DNA of 25,737 nt from CAKTOF01 sp964544345 (lineage in GTDB: Bacteria; Bacillota; Clostridia; Oscillospirales; Oscillospiraceae): assembly GCA_964544345.1 (NCBI GenBank), contig CAZJBT010000008.1, forward strand, positions 1-25,737. The letters are read 5' to 3'. The notes under the pieces are model-generated. The model saw only the letters and a list, made by a program, of their open reading frames with translations. It did no database searches and was not told the DNA's origin. A program made the translations under genes and the position numbers. Shown here piece by piece: positions 17,677-24,643 of this stretch (positions are counted from its first letter, which is position 1; each line of letters opens with the position of its first letter).

Positions 17677-17715
17677 GCACAAACCGCACCGCCCTGTTCG
17701 GGCGCGGGATTGTGC
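17677..17715 (+). other. Imperfect hairpin downstream of glnS
   Basis: GCACAA (17677-17682) pairs with TTGTGC (17710-17715), and CGCCC (17690-17694) pairs with GGGCG (17700-17704) around a TGTTC loop, with a further 3-bp CCG/CGG helix between. No T-run follows, so it is not a standard terminator. It may protect the glnS 3' end or form part of a combined termination region with the stronger hairpin at 17763. Confidence 0.4.
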
Positions 17716-17727
17716 GAATTTCACTGC

Positions 17728-17756
17728 TTGCAAACTTCTCTCCGGCATGTTAAAAT
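17728..17756 (+). promoter_or_regulatory. Sigma-A promoter of the MATE gene
   Basis: TTGCAA (17728-17733) and TAAAAT (17751-17756) are exactly 17 nt apart, with a TG extension (TGTTAAAAT). The start would be near 17763, which is also the first base of the left arm of the long hairpin that follows. Any transcript from it would therefore begin inside that hairpin. Confidence 0.6.
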
Positions 17757-17762
17757 AAATCC

Positions 17763-17814
17763 AAACGAGTAGCTGAAACGGCGTAAAACCAGTTTTAGCT
17801 GCTCGTTTCTTTTT
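17763..17814 (+). terminator. Strong intrinsic terminator (glnS terminator or MATE leader attenuator)
   Basis: A 17-bp stem, AAACGAGTAGCTGAAAC (17763-17779) with GTTTTAGCTGCTCGTTT (17792-17808), has only two G-U wobbles and a 12-nt loop, and is followed by CTTTTT. It stands between the predicted MATE promoter and the MATE gene, so it could end glnS read-through, attenuate the MATE transcript, or both. Confidence 0.75.
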
Positions 17815-17821
17815 GTGCCGT

Positions 17822-17856
17822 GCGCACAGCCGTGCGCGCAAATTGTCTTGGAGGAA
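17822..17856 (+). promoter_or_regulatory. Small GC hairpin and strong ribosome-binding site of the MATE gene
   Basis: GCGCAC (17822-17827) and GTGCGC (17832-17837) form a tight 6-bp stem with an AGCC loop. It is followed by GGAGGAAGG about 10 nt before the ATG at 17865. The ribosome site decides that start over a GTG at 17820, which would place coding sequence across this hairpin. Confidence 0.45.
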
Positions 17857-17864
17857 GGAAACTC

Positions 17865-19313
17865 ATGAACGGAACCAATTCTTTTCTGCGGACTGAAAAA
17901 GTCGGCAAGCTGATGCGCAGCTACTCGATCCCGTGCATCATCTCGCTGCTTGTCGCCGCACTCTACAACATTGTCGACCAGATCTTTATCGGCTGGGGCG
18001 TCGGTGCAGAGGGCAACAGCGCGACCAGCATCGTCTTCCCGCTTACTGTTCTGGCGCTCGCCATCGCCACAATGATCGGCGACGGTGCCTGCTCCTTTGT
18101 ATCCATCAGCCTGGGCGCGGGCGATCAGGAAAAGGCGCACAAGAGCGTAGGCAACGCCATCGTGCTGAGCATTGTCGCCGGCATCGTTGTGATGGCGGTC
18201 TATCTGATCTGGAAAACGCCGCTGCTCGCCCTGTTCGGCGCCAGCGACGATATCTCCGCGCTGACCCGCGGCTATGCCGACGACTATTTCTTCTGGATCG
18301 CGCTCGGCGTGCCATTCTACATGTTCGGTCAGGCGATGAACCCGATCATCCGCTCTGACGGCAGCCCGCGCGTCGCCATGGTCGCGACCCTCGCCGGCGC
18401 GATCACCAACGTGATCCTCGACCCGGTCGCCATCTTCATTCTCCACTGGGGCGTCACCGGCGCCGCCGTCGCCACGGTACTCGGCCAGGTCGTCACCACC
18501 GTGATCTCCCTGGTCTACCTGTTCCACATGAAGACGATCAAGCTCTCGCGCCGCAGCTTCCCGCTCAGCGGCAAGCTGATCAAGAAATTCCTTCCGCTCG
18601 GCTTTACGAGCTTCCTCAGCCAGTTCTCGCTGGTTCTCTCAATGGCAGTCCTCAACAACATGATCACCAAATATGGCGCAACCTCTGCTTTTGCAACGCT
18701 GAACGAGGAAACCGGAAAGATGGTCTCCGACATTCCGATGGCCGTACAGGGTATCGTCATGAAATACTACCAGATCGTCATTTCCATTGTCGTCGGCATG
18801 GCCGCCGGCTGTATTCCGATCGTCGGCTATAACTACGGCGCCTGCGCTTATGACCGCTGCCGCGACATGATGAAGCGCCTGCTGCTGTGCGAGGCCGCTG
18901 TCGGCGCTGTCGCGCTCCTATTTTTCGAGCTGATCCCAGTCCAGCTCATCAGCCTGTTTGGCACCGACAACCCGGACGTCTACTTTGACTTTGCCAAGCT
19001 CGCCTTCCGCATCTACCTGTGCATGACGGTGCTTGACTGCGTGAACAAGGCCGCGTTCATCTTCCTACAGTCGCTGGGTAAGGCGGTGGAATCCACATTT
19101 CTGTCGCTGCTGCGCGAGGTCATTCTCGCGGTGCCGCTGGCCATCCTGCTTCCGAAGCTCGCCACCACGCTTTTCGGCGTGGAAAACGGCATCTACGGCC
19201 TGCTCATCTCCATGCCGTGCGCCGCGATCATCACCTTTGTCGCTGCCATTATCATCATCGCGCGCACCAATCGGCAGCTCAAACGCAAGGAATCGGAACT
19301 GGCACAGGAATAA
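17865..19313 (+). CDS. MATE family multidrug efflux transporter (MepA/DinF-like)
   Basis: Cation-coupled antiporter of 482 residues with about 12 hydrophobic helices in two homologous halves, in the cytoplasmic membrane. N-terminal landmarks IPCIISLLVAALYNIVDQIF and GVGAEGNSATSIVFPL are typical of the MepA-like branch, as are GDGACSFVSISLGAGDQEKA and the second-half equivalent VGYNYGACAYDRC. A short basic tail (RTNRQLKRKESELAQE) ends the protein. ATG at 17865 has GGAGGAAGG upstream. It is a single-gene unit with its own promoter, a terminator hairpin in the leader, and a strong terminator after the stop. The substrate cannot be told from sequence; cationic drugs, dyes or metabolites are possible. 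Family certain, substrate unknown. Confidence 0.93.
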   Translation: MNGTNSFLRTEKVGKLMRSYSIPCIISLLVAALYNIVDQIFIGWGVGAEGNSATSIVFPLTVLALAIATMIGDGACSFVSISLGAGDQEKAHKSVGNAIVLSIVAGIVVMAVYLIWKTPLLALFGASDDISALTRGYADDYFFWIALGVPFYMFGQAMNPIIRSDGSPRVAMVATLAGAITNVILDPVAIFILHWGVTGAAVATVLGQVVTTVISLVYLFHMKTIKLSRRSFPLSGKLIKKFLPLGFTSFLSQFSLVLSMAVLNNMITKYGATSAFATLNEETGKMVSDIPMAVQGIVMKYYQIVISIVVGMAAGCIPIVGYNYGACAYDRCRDMMKRLLLCEAAVGAVALLFFELIPVQLISLFGTDNPDVYFDFAKLAFRIYLCMTVLDCVNKAAFIFLQSLGKAVESTFLSLLREVILAVPLAILLPKLATTLFGVENGIYGLLISMPCAAIITFVAAIIIIARTNRQLKRKESELAQE

Positions 19314-19325
19314 CATTGATTGCCG

Positions 19326-19363
19326 CAGGCGGCAGAGCAGCAACGCTCTGCCGCCTGTTTTTT
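19326..19363 (+). terminator. Intrinsic terminator of the MATE gene
   Basis: A perfect 13-bp stem, CAGGCGGCAGAGC with GCTCTGCCGCCTG, has a 6-nt loop and is followed by six T, 12 nt past the MATE stop. The 184 nt from here to 19547 hold no gene or motif that I can support. Confidence 0.93.
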
Positions 19364-19547
19364 ATCCGCGCACCGCTCGATCAACAGAAGCAGTTTCGAA
19401 CGGCCGATCGAAGCGGCCACAGAGCTGCTCGCCCAGAATGGGGCGGCGCGGCGGCGCTGGAATTCTGCTGCATCTGCTTTGTTCTGATCAGCATTTCGGC
19501 CTTTGCTTGCTTTTCCTGCTGTAAAGTATAGCTCCGTTTTGGACAGC

Positions 19548-19586
19548 AAAAAGCGCCCGAAGAAGCAGGAGGCTCTTCAGGCGCTT
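19548..19586 (-). terminator. Intrinsic terminator of the GH25 gene
   Basis: On the minus strand AAGCGCCTGAAGA (19586-19574) pairs with TCTTCGGGCGCTT (19563-19551) with a single G-U wobble and a 10-nt loop, ending in five T (19552-19548). It begins 9 nt after the GH25 stop. Confidence 0.9.
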
Positions 19587-19595
19587 GCGCTTCGA

Positions 19596-20456
19596 CTATT
19601 CCTCCTCGCGGAAATCAGTGAAACTCAGATTGAGATCCACCGGGCCGTCGATGCCCGGCACCGCGCCCTCGGCGGAATACTGCCACACATCGAAGTGGTA
19701 CTGGAAATCCGGCGTATCAGAGTAGCTGGCCAGCCAGAAGGTATACTCCTGCAATTCGGTCAGATTGAACTCCTGATAGCCAAATGTCTGGTTAAAATAT
19801 AGCCCCGCACGATAGCCCGCCGCGGCGACCTCGCTGCAAAAAGCCTTTGCGCACGCGGTCAGGGTGATGGGATCCATCCCGTCAGTACGAGCCTCCCACG
19901 CCACATCCTCCCAGTCATAATAGACCGGGAGACCCAAGTCATAGCCCTTGATCCAGGTGAGTACGAACCGGGCCTCCTCCCGCGCCTCCTGCTCGCTGAT
20001 GGCCTGGGAGAAGAAGTACACGCCGACCGGAATGCCCGCCGCAGCGGCGCCTTCAATGTTGACCGTGAAATACTCATCGAGTGAGAGGTTGCCATCCGAC
20101 GTACCGCGATTGCCAACGCGGATGACAGCAAAATCAATGCCTGCGTCCGCGACGGCCTGCCAGTCGATCTCGCCCTGATGCTGCGAAACGTCGATGCCGG
20201 AATAGACCGTCCCCTCGCCGCTGTAGGTCATAAAGCCGTCCTGCACGGAAAACGCGGACAGGTCATAGCCATTTTCCGGAAGCGCCGCATGCTCCTGCTT
20301 TTCCGGTTCCTCCCCCACGTCCTCCGCAGGAGGTACTTCCTCTTCGCCGCCAAGGCTGCGGCGCACAATAAGCGCCGCGCCGCAGATGAGCGCAAGCGTC
20401 AGCACAAACAGCACCACACGCAGCAAAACCGACTGATTTTTCTCTTTGGTCTGCAT
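19596..20456 (-). CDS. Membrane-anchored GH25 muramidase (lysozyme family)
   Basis: Predicted N-acetylmuramidase acting on peptidoglycan outside the membrane, 286 residues. Residues 10-31 form one hydrophobic helix, preceded by basic residues and with no clear signal-peptidase site, so a membrane anchor is likely. An acidic Pro/Glu-rich linker (about 37-60) follows. The GH25 domain spans about 82-286, with SGIDVSQHQGEIDW (Asp89), FAVIRVG, PVGVYFFS, the catalytic YYDWED (Asp181, Glu183), a WLASY strand, FDVWQYS and DLNLSF. These are the conserved GH25 active-site elements. ATG at 20456 is preceded by AAAGGGG. It is divergent from the capA-like gene with back-to-back promoters, suggesting shared cell-wall roles. 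Enzyme family is sure; the growth, sporulation or defence role is not. Confidence 0.93.
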   Translation of the reverse strand: MQTKEKNQSVLLRVVLFVLTLALICGAALIVRRSLGGEEEVPPAEDVGEEPEKQEHAALPENGYDLSAFSVQDGFMTYSGEGTVYSGIDVSQHQGEIDWQAVADAGIDFAVIRVGNRGTSDGNLSLDEYFTVNIEGAAAAGIPVGVYFFSQAISEQEAREEARFVLTWIKGYDLGLPVYYDWEDVAWEARTDGMDPITLTACAKAFCSEVAAAGYRAGLYFNQTFGYQEFNLTELQEYTFWLASYSDTPDFQYHFDVWQYSAEGAVPGIDGPVDLNLSFTDFREEE

Positions 20457-20483
20457 AGCTTGCCCCTTTCCGCTTTTTTCAAC

Positions 20484-20512
20484 AGTATATCACACATTCG
20501 TGTCCGCGCCAA
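20484..20512 (-). promoter_or_regulatory. Sigma-A promoter of the GH25 gene
   Basis: On the minus strand TTGGCG (20512-20507) and TATACT (20489-20484) are exactly 17 nt apart, with a TG extension (TGATATACT). The predicted start is near 20477, leaving about 20 nt of leader. Confidence 0.6.
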
Positions 20513-20522
20513 GCGCCTGTTT

Positions 20523-20537
20523 CTGGCTCTGAGCCAG
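20523..20537. repeat. Small inverted repeat between divergent promoters
   Basis: CTGGCT-CTG-AGCCAG is a perfect 6-bp dyad with a 3-nt centre. It lies just upstream of the GH25 -35 element and about 90 nt upstream of the capA promoter. It could be an operator for both genes, but nothing beyond symmetry and position supports that. Confidence 0.3.
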
Positions 20538-20623
20538 CGCGGCTTTGGCCAATTCTACGCACATTTTGTGTCCATTGGGAACCAAAACGGCCCAAAACCC
20601 GTCAAAAGAAAGAAAAATTTCCG

Positions 20624-20652
20624 TTGTTTTGTCGGCTGTTCTCATGTATAAT
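20624..20652 (+). promoter_or_regulatory. Sigma-A promoter of the capA-like gene
   Basis: TTGTTT (20624-20629) and a perfect TATAAT (20647-20652) are exactly 17 nt apart. The predicted start is near 20659. AGGAGG then lies 8 nt before the ATG at 20685. Confidence 0.75.
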
Positions 20653-20684
20653 CATATTGAGTTTATATAGAGGAGGGACTGCGC

Positions 20685-22148
20685 ATGGATGAACAGGAAA
20701 ACGAATACAGGCAGCGCCTGGAGGAACGAAGAAAAAAGCGGCTGGAGCTGAAGCGGAAACGTCAGATGCGCCAGCGGATCATTTATGCGGTGCTCGCGCT
20801 TGTTCTGATCCTGATTATCGTGCTGATTGTCAAGGGCTGCGGCGGAGACGATGACACCGAAGAAAAGGCGTTGGCCGACATGACAGTCGAAGAGTTGACC
20901 ACGCGGGCGGAGGAGTTAGGCGTTGATCTGACTGGCATCGAAGACGATAAGGAAGCCATCATCGCCGCCATCGAGGCGTTTTCTGCATCGCAGAACCAGG
21001 CGCAGCAGCCGGAGGACGAAGACCCGAACGTCGGGCTGGATCTGGCGGAGCCCTCAGCCACCGCGACGCTCTCTGCCGTCGGCGATATCATGGTCTACGA
21101 CTCGCAGATCGAAGACGCCAAACAGGCCGACGGCTCGTATGACTTCTCGCACTGCTTCGCCGGCATCGCAGAGCTGCTCTCCTCTTCCGACCTGACGGTC
21201 GGCAACCTGGAAACCACATTCAGCGGCGGCACCTACAGCGGCTACCCGAACTTCAACGCGCCGGAGTCGCTGGCAAGCGATTTGGCCGCAGTCGGCTTTG
21301 ATATTCTACAGACCGCCAATACCTACTCCATTCAGAACGGTCTGACCGGCCTGGCCAGCACGATCCACTATGTCACCGCCGCCGGTATGGACGCGGTCGG
21401 CACCTACTACACCGAATCCGACAAAGAGGAGAACGCCGGTGTTCTGGTCAAGGAAGTCAACGGCATCAAATTTGCCTTTATCGCCTACACCAAGGGCGTC
21501 AACAACATGTATCTGCCCGATGGTTCGGAGTATTGCGTCGATGTGCTCTATAAGGATTACTACTCGAACTACTCGCAGGTCGACACTACCGCGATCCTCG
21601 AGAGCATCAATGCCGCTAAGGCGCTGGAGGTCGACGTTATCATTGCAATGGTGCACTGGGGCACCGAATACGAGCTCGAGCCAAGCTCTACGCAGGAGCA
21701 GATCGCCACGCTGATGTTTGAAAACGGCGTGGATGTGATCCTCGGCAGCCACAGTCATATGGTCGGCTCGATGGAGCAGCGTACCGTCACCACCACTGAC
21801 GGCGTAGAGAAAGAGGTTTTTCTGGCCTACTCTTTGGGCAACTTTCTCTCCAGCATGACTGCTGACTACACGCAGGACAGCGTGGTGCTCAATCTCGAAT
21901 TCACCAAGTCCACCGACGGCGTGACGAAGATCTCCAAGGTGGACTATGTGCCGATCTACATCTGTGACAACGGCGACGGTGCGGAGGATCGCTATGTCCT
22001 GCTCGACACCTATGCCGAGATCGACAAGTATATCGGCGGCGCGGAGGATCGCGTCAGCGACAGCGTCTATAATGCGCTCCGCCTGGAAATCGACTCCCTG
22101 CACACCAACGCCGGCTCCACCTATGACAGCGGCGCGAACAACAACTGA
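20685..22148 (+). CDS. Membrane-anchored CapA-family protein with N-terminal SAP/HeH-like module and degenerate NNHxxD motif
   Basis: It has 487 residues. A highly basic cytoplasmic segment (1-31) precedes one membrane helix (32-49), so the rest is probably extracellular. Residues 65-98 (MTVEELTTRAEELGVDLTG and on) look like a small SAP/HeH/LEM helix-extension-helix fold. The CapA/PgsA metallophosphatase-like domain covers about 126-425: SAVGDIMVYD (GD 133-134), VGNLETTFSG (173-180), MVHWGTEYE (322-330), GSHSHMV (354-360) and YSLGNF (382-387). The usual NNHxxDxG block reads ANTYSIQNG (211-219), so the Asn-His pair and the Asp are all replaced. CapA proteins are linked to poly-gamma-glutamate capsule, but no pgsBC genes are here, so the symbol is withheld. 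The AGGAGG site fixes the start. Single-gene unit, divergent from GH25. Confidence 0.88.
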   Translation: MDEQENEYRQRLEERRKKRLELKRKRQMRQRIIYAVLALVLILIIVLIVKGCGGDDDTEEKALADMTVEELTTRAEELGVDLTGIEDDKEAIIAAIEAFSASQNQAQQPEDEDPNVGLDLAEPSATATLSAVGDIMVYDSQIEDAKQADGSYDFSHCFAGIAELLSSSDLTVGNLETTFSGGTYSGYPNFNAPESLASDLAAVGFDILQTANTYSIQNGLTGLASTIHYVTAAGMDAVGTYYTESDKEENAGVLVKEVNGIKFAFIAYTKGVNNMYLPDGSEYCVDVLYKDYYSNYSQVDTTAILESINAAKALEVDVIIAMVHWGTEYELEPSSTQEQIATLMFENGVDVILGSHSHMVGSMEQRTVTTTDGVEKEVFLAYSLGNFLSSMTADYTQDSVVLNLEFTKSTDGVTKISKVDYVPIYICDNGDGAEDRYVLLDTYAEIDKYIGGAEDRVSDSVYNALRLEIDSLHTNAGSTYDSGANNN

Positions 22149-22160
22149 GAATTGAAATGA

Positions 22161-22203
22161 AAACATCCGTATGGCTTTCGTATCAGCCATACGGATGTTT
22201 TTT
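22161..22203 (+). terminator. Intrinsic terminator of the capA-like gene
   Basis: A perfect 16-bp stem, AAACATCCGTATGGCT (22161-22176) with its complement at 22185-22200, has an 8-nt loop and a six-T run ending at 22203. It starts 12 nt past the stop codon. Confidence 0.93.
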
Positions 22204-22215
22204 ATAGGCGTCCAC

Positions 22216-22250
22216 AAAAAGCAGGCGTCTCAGGATCCTGAGACGCCTGC
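22216..22250 (-). terminator. Intrinsic terminator of the zinc-ribbon gene
   Basis: Bases 22221-22250 are a perfect 30-bp palindrome, giving a 13-bp stem with a GATC loop in RNA. On the minus strand it is followed by five T (22220-22216). It starts 12 nt after the zinc-ribbon stop codon and sits back to back with the capA terminator. Confidence 0.9.
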
Positions 22251-22262
22251 AAGGTGTGTCAT

Positions 22263-22541
22263 TCAGTTCTGGCCACGCATGCGGGCATAGCAGTCGCTAC
22301 AATAGACCGGCCGATCGGTCTTCGGCTCGAACGGGACTCTCGCCTCGCCGCCGCAGGAAGCGCAGACAGCAGTGAAATACTCTCTCGGGCCACGAGCCGC
22401 GTTCTTGCGGGCATCACGGCAGGCTTTGCAGCGCTGCGGCTCGTTCTGGAAGCCGCGTTCGGCATAGAACTCCTGCTCACCGGCGGTGAACACAAACTCC
22501 GCGCCGCACTCTTTGCACACTAAGGTCTTGTCTTCGTACAT
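22263..22541 (-). CDS. Small double zinc-ribbon protein
   Basis: A 92-residue protein with two four-cysteine modules. The first is CKEC (9-12) with CKAC (38-41), enclosing FVFTAGEQEFYAERGFQNEP, which resembles the zf_Tbcl-type probable zinc-ribbon family. The second is CASC (60-63) with CSDC (81-84), around GGEARVPFEPKTDRPVY. There is no signal peptide or membrane segment, so it is probably cytosolic. The function of these proteins is not established; nucleic-acid or ribosome binding is a reasonable guess. ATG at 22541 has AGAGGA about 9 nt upstream. It lies 93 nt after the sigma-factor gene on the same strand with no clear promoter between, so co-transcription is possible. Gene call firm, role unknown. 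Confidence 0.85.
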   Translation of the reverse strand: MYEDKTLVCKECGAEFVFTAGEQEFYAERGFQNEPQRCKACRDARKNAARGPREYFTAVCASCGGEARVPFEPKTDRPVYCSDCYARMRGQN

Positions 22542-22620
22542 TTGCTCTTTTCCTCTCTTAATCAAAGGTTTTGCCCTGACGAATGCCCAAATGGTCGGTC
22601 CAACAGGGTCTGTATTTGCG

Positions 22621-22635
22621 AACGGCTACGCCGTT
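22621..22635. repeat. Short inverted repeat at the sigma-factor stop codon
   Basis: AACGGC-TAC-GCCGTT is a perfect 6-bp dyad with a 3-nt loop that touches the TAA stop of the sigma gene. No T-run follows on either strand, so it is unlikely to terminate transcription fully. It could stabilise the sigma mRNA 3' end if the zinc-ribbon gene is co-transcribed. Confidence 0.4.
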
Positions 22636-23201
22636 TACGCCAGATGGGATTGGCGGCCTGCTTTGGCTCGGATGCGCTGCACCGCGTTGTCCACGGATTT
22701 TTCAGGCTTTCCGATCTGAGCCGCGATTTCCCGGTAGGTTCTTCCTTCCAGATACAACGGAAGAATCTGCCGCTCCAGTGCAGACAAGGACTGCGTCAGG
22801 GCTGAGAGGAATACTTCGGTTTCTTCCCGCCGGAGGAATTCTTCCTCCGGCCCCGGCTGGGGCAAGTAGTCAGCGTCAAGACAAATCGCATCGTTCAGCG
22901 GGCGGTTCTTGCCCGAAAGAGACGACCGAACCGCAGAGACGATCCGGCTGCGGATGCAGGAAGCAGCATACGCGCGGAACGGAACGCCGCGCGACGGCTC
23001 ATAGCTTGAAATGGCCGAGAGCAGTCCGACCATTCCCTCCTGCAGTAGATCCTCGCTGTCGCCGCCCGCCAGGAAATACGGACGTGCGCAGGCGCGAACC
23101 AAACAACCGCAGCGTTCAATCAATTCTTCGAGCGCTGCCTGTGACGCTTTGGCCTGGGAACAAAGCTGCTCATCACTCGCTTCAGTTCTTGCTTCCTTCA
23201 T
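22635..23201 (-). CDS. sigH: Sigma-70 family RNA polymerase sigma factor, SigH-like
   Basis: A 188-residue sigma factor with region 2 and region 4 only. Region 2 runs about 25-95: CLVRACARPYFLAGGDSEDLLQEGMVGLLSAI, with the core-binding DLLQEGM at 51-57, and FRAYAASCIRSRIVSAVR recognising the -10. Region 4 is about 137-180: LSALERQILPLYLEGRTYREIAAQIGKPEKSVDNAVQRIR. The wording of both (YFLxGxDxEDxxQEG; LYLxGRxYxEIA; KSVDNAxQR) matches B. subtilis SigH, the stationary-phase and early-sporulation sigma, so SigH is the best call; assignment to another SigH-like paralogue is possible. The ATG has a weak ribosome site (AAGGGG about 12 nt upstream). A consensus promoter precedes it. GlmM lies upstream and the zinc-ribbon gene downstream. 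Confidence 0.85.
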   Translation of the reverse strand: MKEARTEASDEQLCSQAKASQAALEELIERCGCLVRACARPYFLAGGDSEDLLQEGMVGLLSAISSYEPSRGVPFRAYAASCIRSRIVSAVRSSLSGKNRPLNDAICLDADYLPQPGPEEEFLRREETEVFLSALTQSLSALERQILPLYLEGRTYREIAAQIGKPEKSVDNAVQRIRAKAGRQSHLA

Positions 23202-23230
23202 TTTTGCAGTTGTTCCCCTTTTTCATTAGT

Positions 23231-23260
23231 ATTATAGCCATCCGCCCATCATTTTGTCAA
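23231..23260 (-). promoter_or_regulatory. Consensus sigma-A promoter of the sigH-like gene
   Basis: On the minus strand a perfect TTGACA (23260-23255) and a perfect TATAAT (23236-23231) flank an 18-nt spacer. The start would be near 23224, about 23 nt before the ATG. These are the best hexamers in the window; the spacer is one base longer than ideal. There is no intrinsic terminator between glmM and this promoter. Confidence 0.85.
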
Positions 23261-23290
23261 TAGTAAATGAAAAATATTTTGAATTTATCC

Positions 23291-24643
23291 TTATTTTTGT
23301 ACGTTTTCGATGGTTTCAGCGATTTTTCGTGCGTAACTGGCCGCAAGGGACGCATCGCCGGCCTCGACCATCACGCGAATGAGCGCCTCGGTACCGGAGG
23401 GCCGCACAAGAACACGTCCGTCGTTTCCCAGCTCACGTTCGGCCTGCGCGATGGCATCCGCCACAGCCGGGATGGCCGTCACCTGCTGCTTTTCCTCCGC
23501 GCCGCCTGTCCAAGCGACGTTGACCAGCACCTGCGGGTAGCGCTCCACAGCGTCTGCAAGGACGCTCAATTTCTCGCCGCGCCAGCAGAGGATGCGCAGA
23601 AGCTGCAACGCCGCGAGCTGGCCGTCCCCGGTCGTCATATGGTCAAGGAAGATGATATGACCCGACTGCTCACCGCCGAGCGCCATGCCCTCTTTCTGCA
23701 TCAACTCCAGAACATTGCGGTCGCCGACCTGTGCACAGAGTATTTGCATCCCATGCGCCGCAGCGTATTTATGCAGGCCAAGGTTCGACATAACAGTCGC
23801 CACAAAGCCCCCCCTCTTGAGATCGCCCGCCTCATGCATCGCCGACGCGCAGATGGCCATGATCTTGTCACCGTCAATTTCGCGGCCCAGCTCGTCGACC
23901 GCGAGGCAGCGATCGGCGTCGCCGTCAAAAGCGATCCCAATATCGAAGCCGCCGGAGACGACTGCCTCGGACAGACTCTCCAGATGCGTGGAGCCACAGC
24001 CGTCGTTGATGTTGACGCCGTTCGGCGTATCGTGGATAAAGTCGGTCTCAAGGTCGAACCGCGTGAACAGATCGCGCGCCGTGGCGGACGACGCGCCGTT
24101 GGCGCAATCGAACAGGACACGAAGGCCGCCCAGCCGCTCCGGCACAGTGCCGGCCAGATGATCGAGATAGCGCTCCTTCTGCCCCTTGCCAACGACGCAG
24201 CGGCCGACTTCGCCGTGCGTCTTGACAGGAAGCGGGCTGTTGGAGAGCACCAGCTCCTCGATGCGCGATTCGAGTTCGTCCGAGAGCTTGAAGCCCGCGC
24301 CGGAAAAGAGCTTGATGCCGTTGTGCTCAAAGGGATTATGCGACGCGGAGATCACAACGCCTGCGCACGCACGGTTGCGTACAGTCAGGAAGGCAACAGC
24401 CGGCGTCGGGATGACGCCGAGGTTCATCACATTGCCGCCGCAGGCACAGATGCCCGCAGTCAGCGCACCCGCCAAGAGATCGGACGAGATGCGCGTGTCC
24501 TGACCCATGACGAACAGCGGCTTCTGTTCGCCGGCCTCGCCAAAGGCAATGGCCGCGGCCTGCCCGATGCGGTAGGCCAGCGGCGCGTCGAGCGTTTCGT
24601 TGACAACGCCGCGAATACCGTCGGTTCCAAATAGCTTTCCCAT
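23291..24643 (-). CDS. glmM: Phosphoglucosamine mutase
   Basis: Interconverts glucosamine-6-phosphate and glucosamine-1-phosphate on the way to UDP-GlcNAc for peptidoglycan, 450 residues. Alpha-D-phosphohexomutase layout: N-terminal MGKLFGTDGIRGVVNE; the phosphoserine loop VVISASHNPFEHNGIK with Ser101; the metal loop FDGDADRCLAVDE; the sugar-binding loop GGEQSGHIIF; and the C-terminal phosphate loop VRPSGTEALIRVMVE. ISASHNP and the GlmM-type GEQSGH indicate glucosamine rather than mannose or glucose mutase. ATG at 24643 is preceded by GAGGAGG at 6 nt; upstream in-frame codons lack a ribosome site. The nearest promoter found is about 320 nt upstream, implying a long leader. Confidence 0.97.
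   Translation of the reverse strand: MGKLFGTDGIRGVVNETLDAPLAYRIGQAAAIAFGEAGEQKPLFVMGQDTRISSDLLAGALTAGICACGGNVMNLGVIPTPAVAFLTVRNRACAGVVISASHNPFEHNGIKLFSGAGFKLSDELESRIEELVLSNSPLPVKTHGEVGRCVVGKGQKERYLDHLAGTVPERLGGLRVLFDCANGASSATARDLFTRFDLETDFIHDTPNGVNINDGCGSTHLESLSEAVVSGGFDIGIAFDGDADRCLAVDELGREIDGDKIMAICASAMHEAGDLKRGGFVATVMSNLGLHKYAAAHGMQILCAQVGDRNVLELMQKEGMALGGEQSGHIIFLDHMTTGDGQLAALQLLRILCWRGEKLSVLADAVERYPQVLVNVAWTGGAEEKQQVTAIPAVADAIAQAERELGNDGRVLVRPSGTEALIRVMVEAGDASLAASYARKIAETIENVQK

Noticed and set aside
19193..19549. 118-codon minus-strand frame after the GH25 gene
   Set aside because: It spans the MATE terminator and the antisense of the MATE 3' end, and begins where the GH25 terminator ends. 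It is a chance frame.
23255..23262. Possible Spo0A box (TTGTCAAT) at the sigH promoter
   Set aside because: It is just the reverse complement of the -35 hexamer region and matches the 0A-box core only in part.
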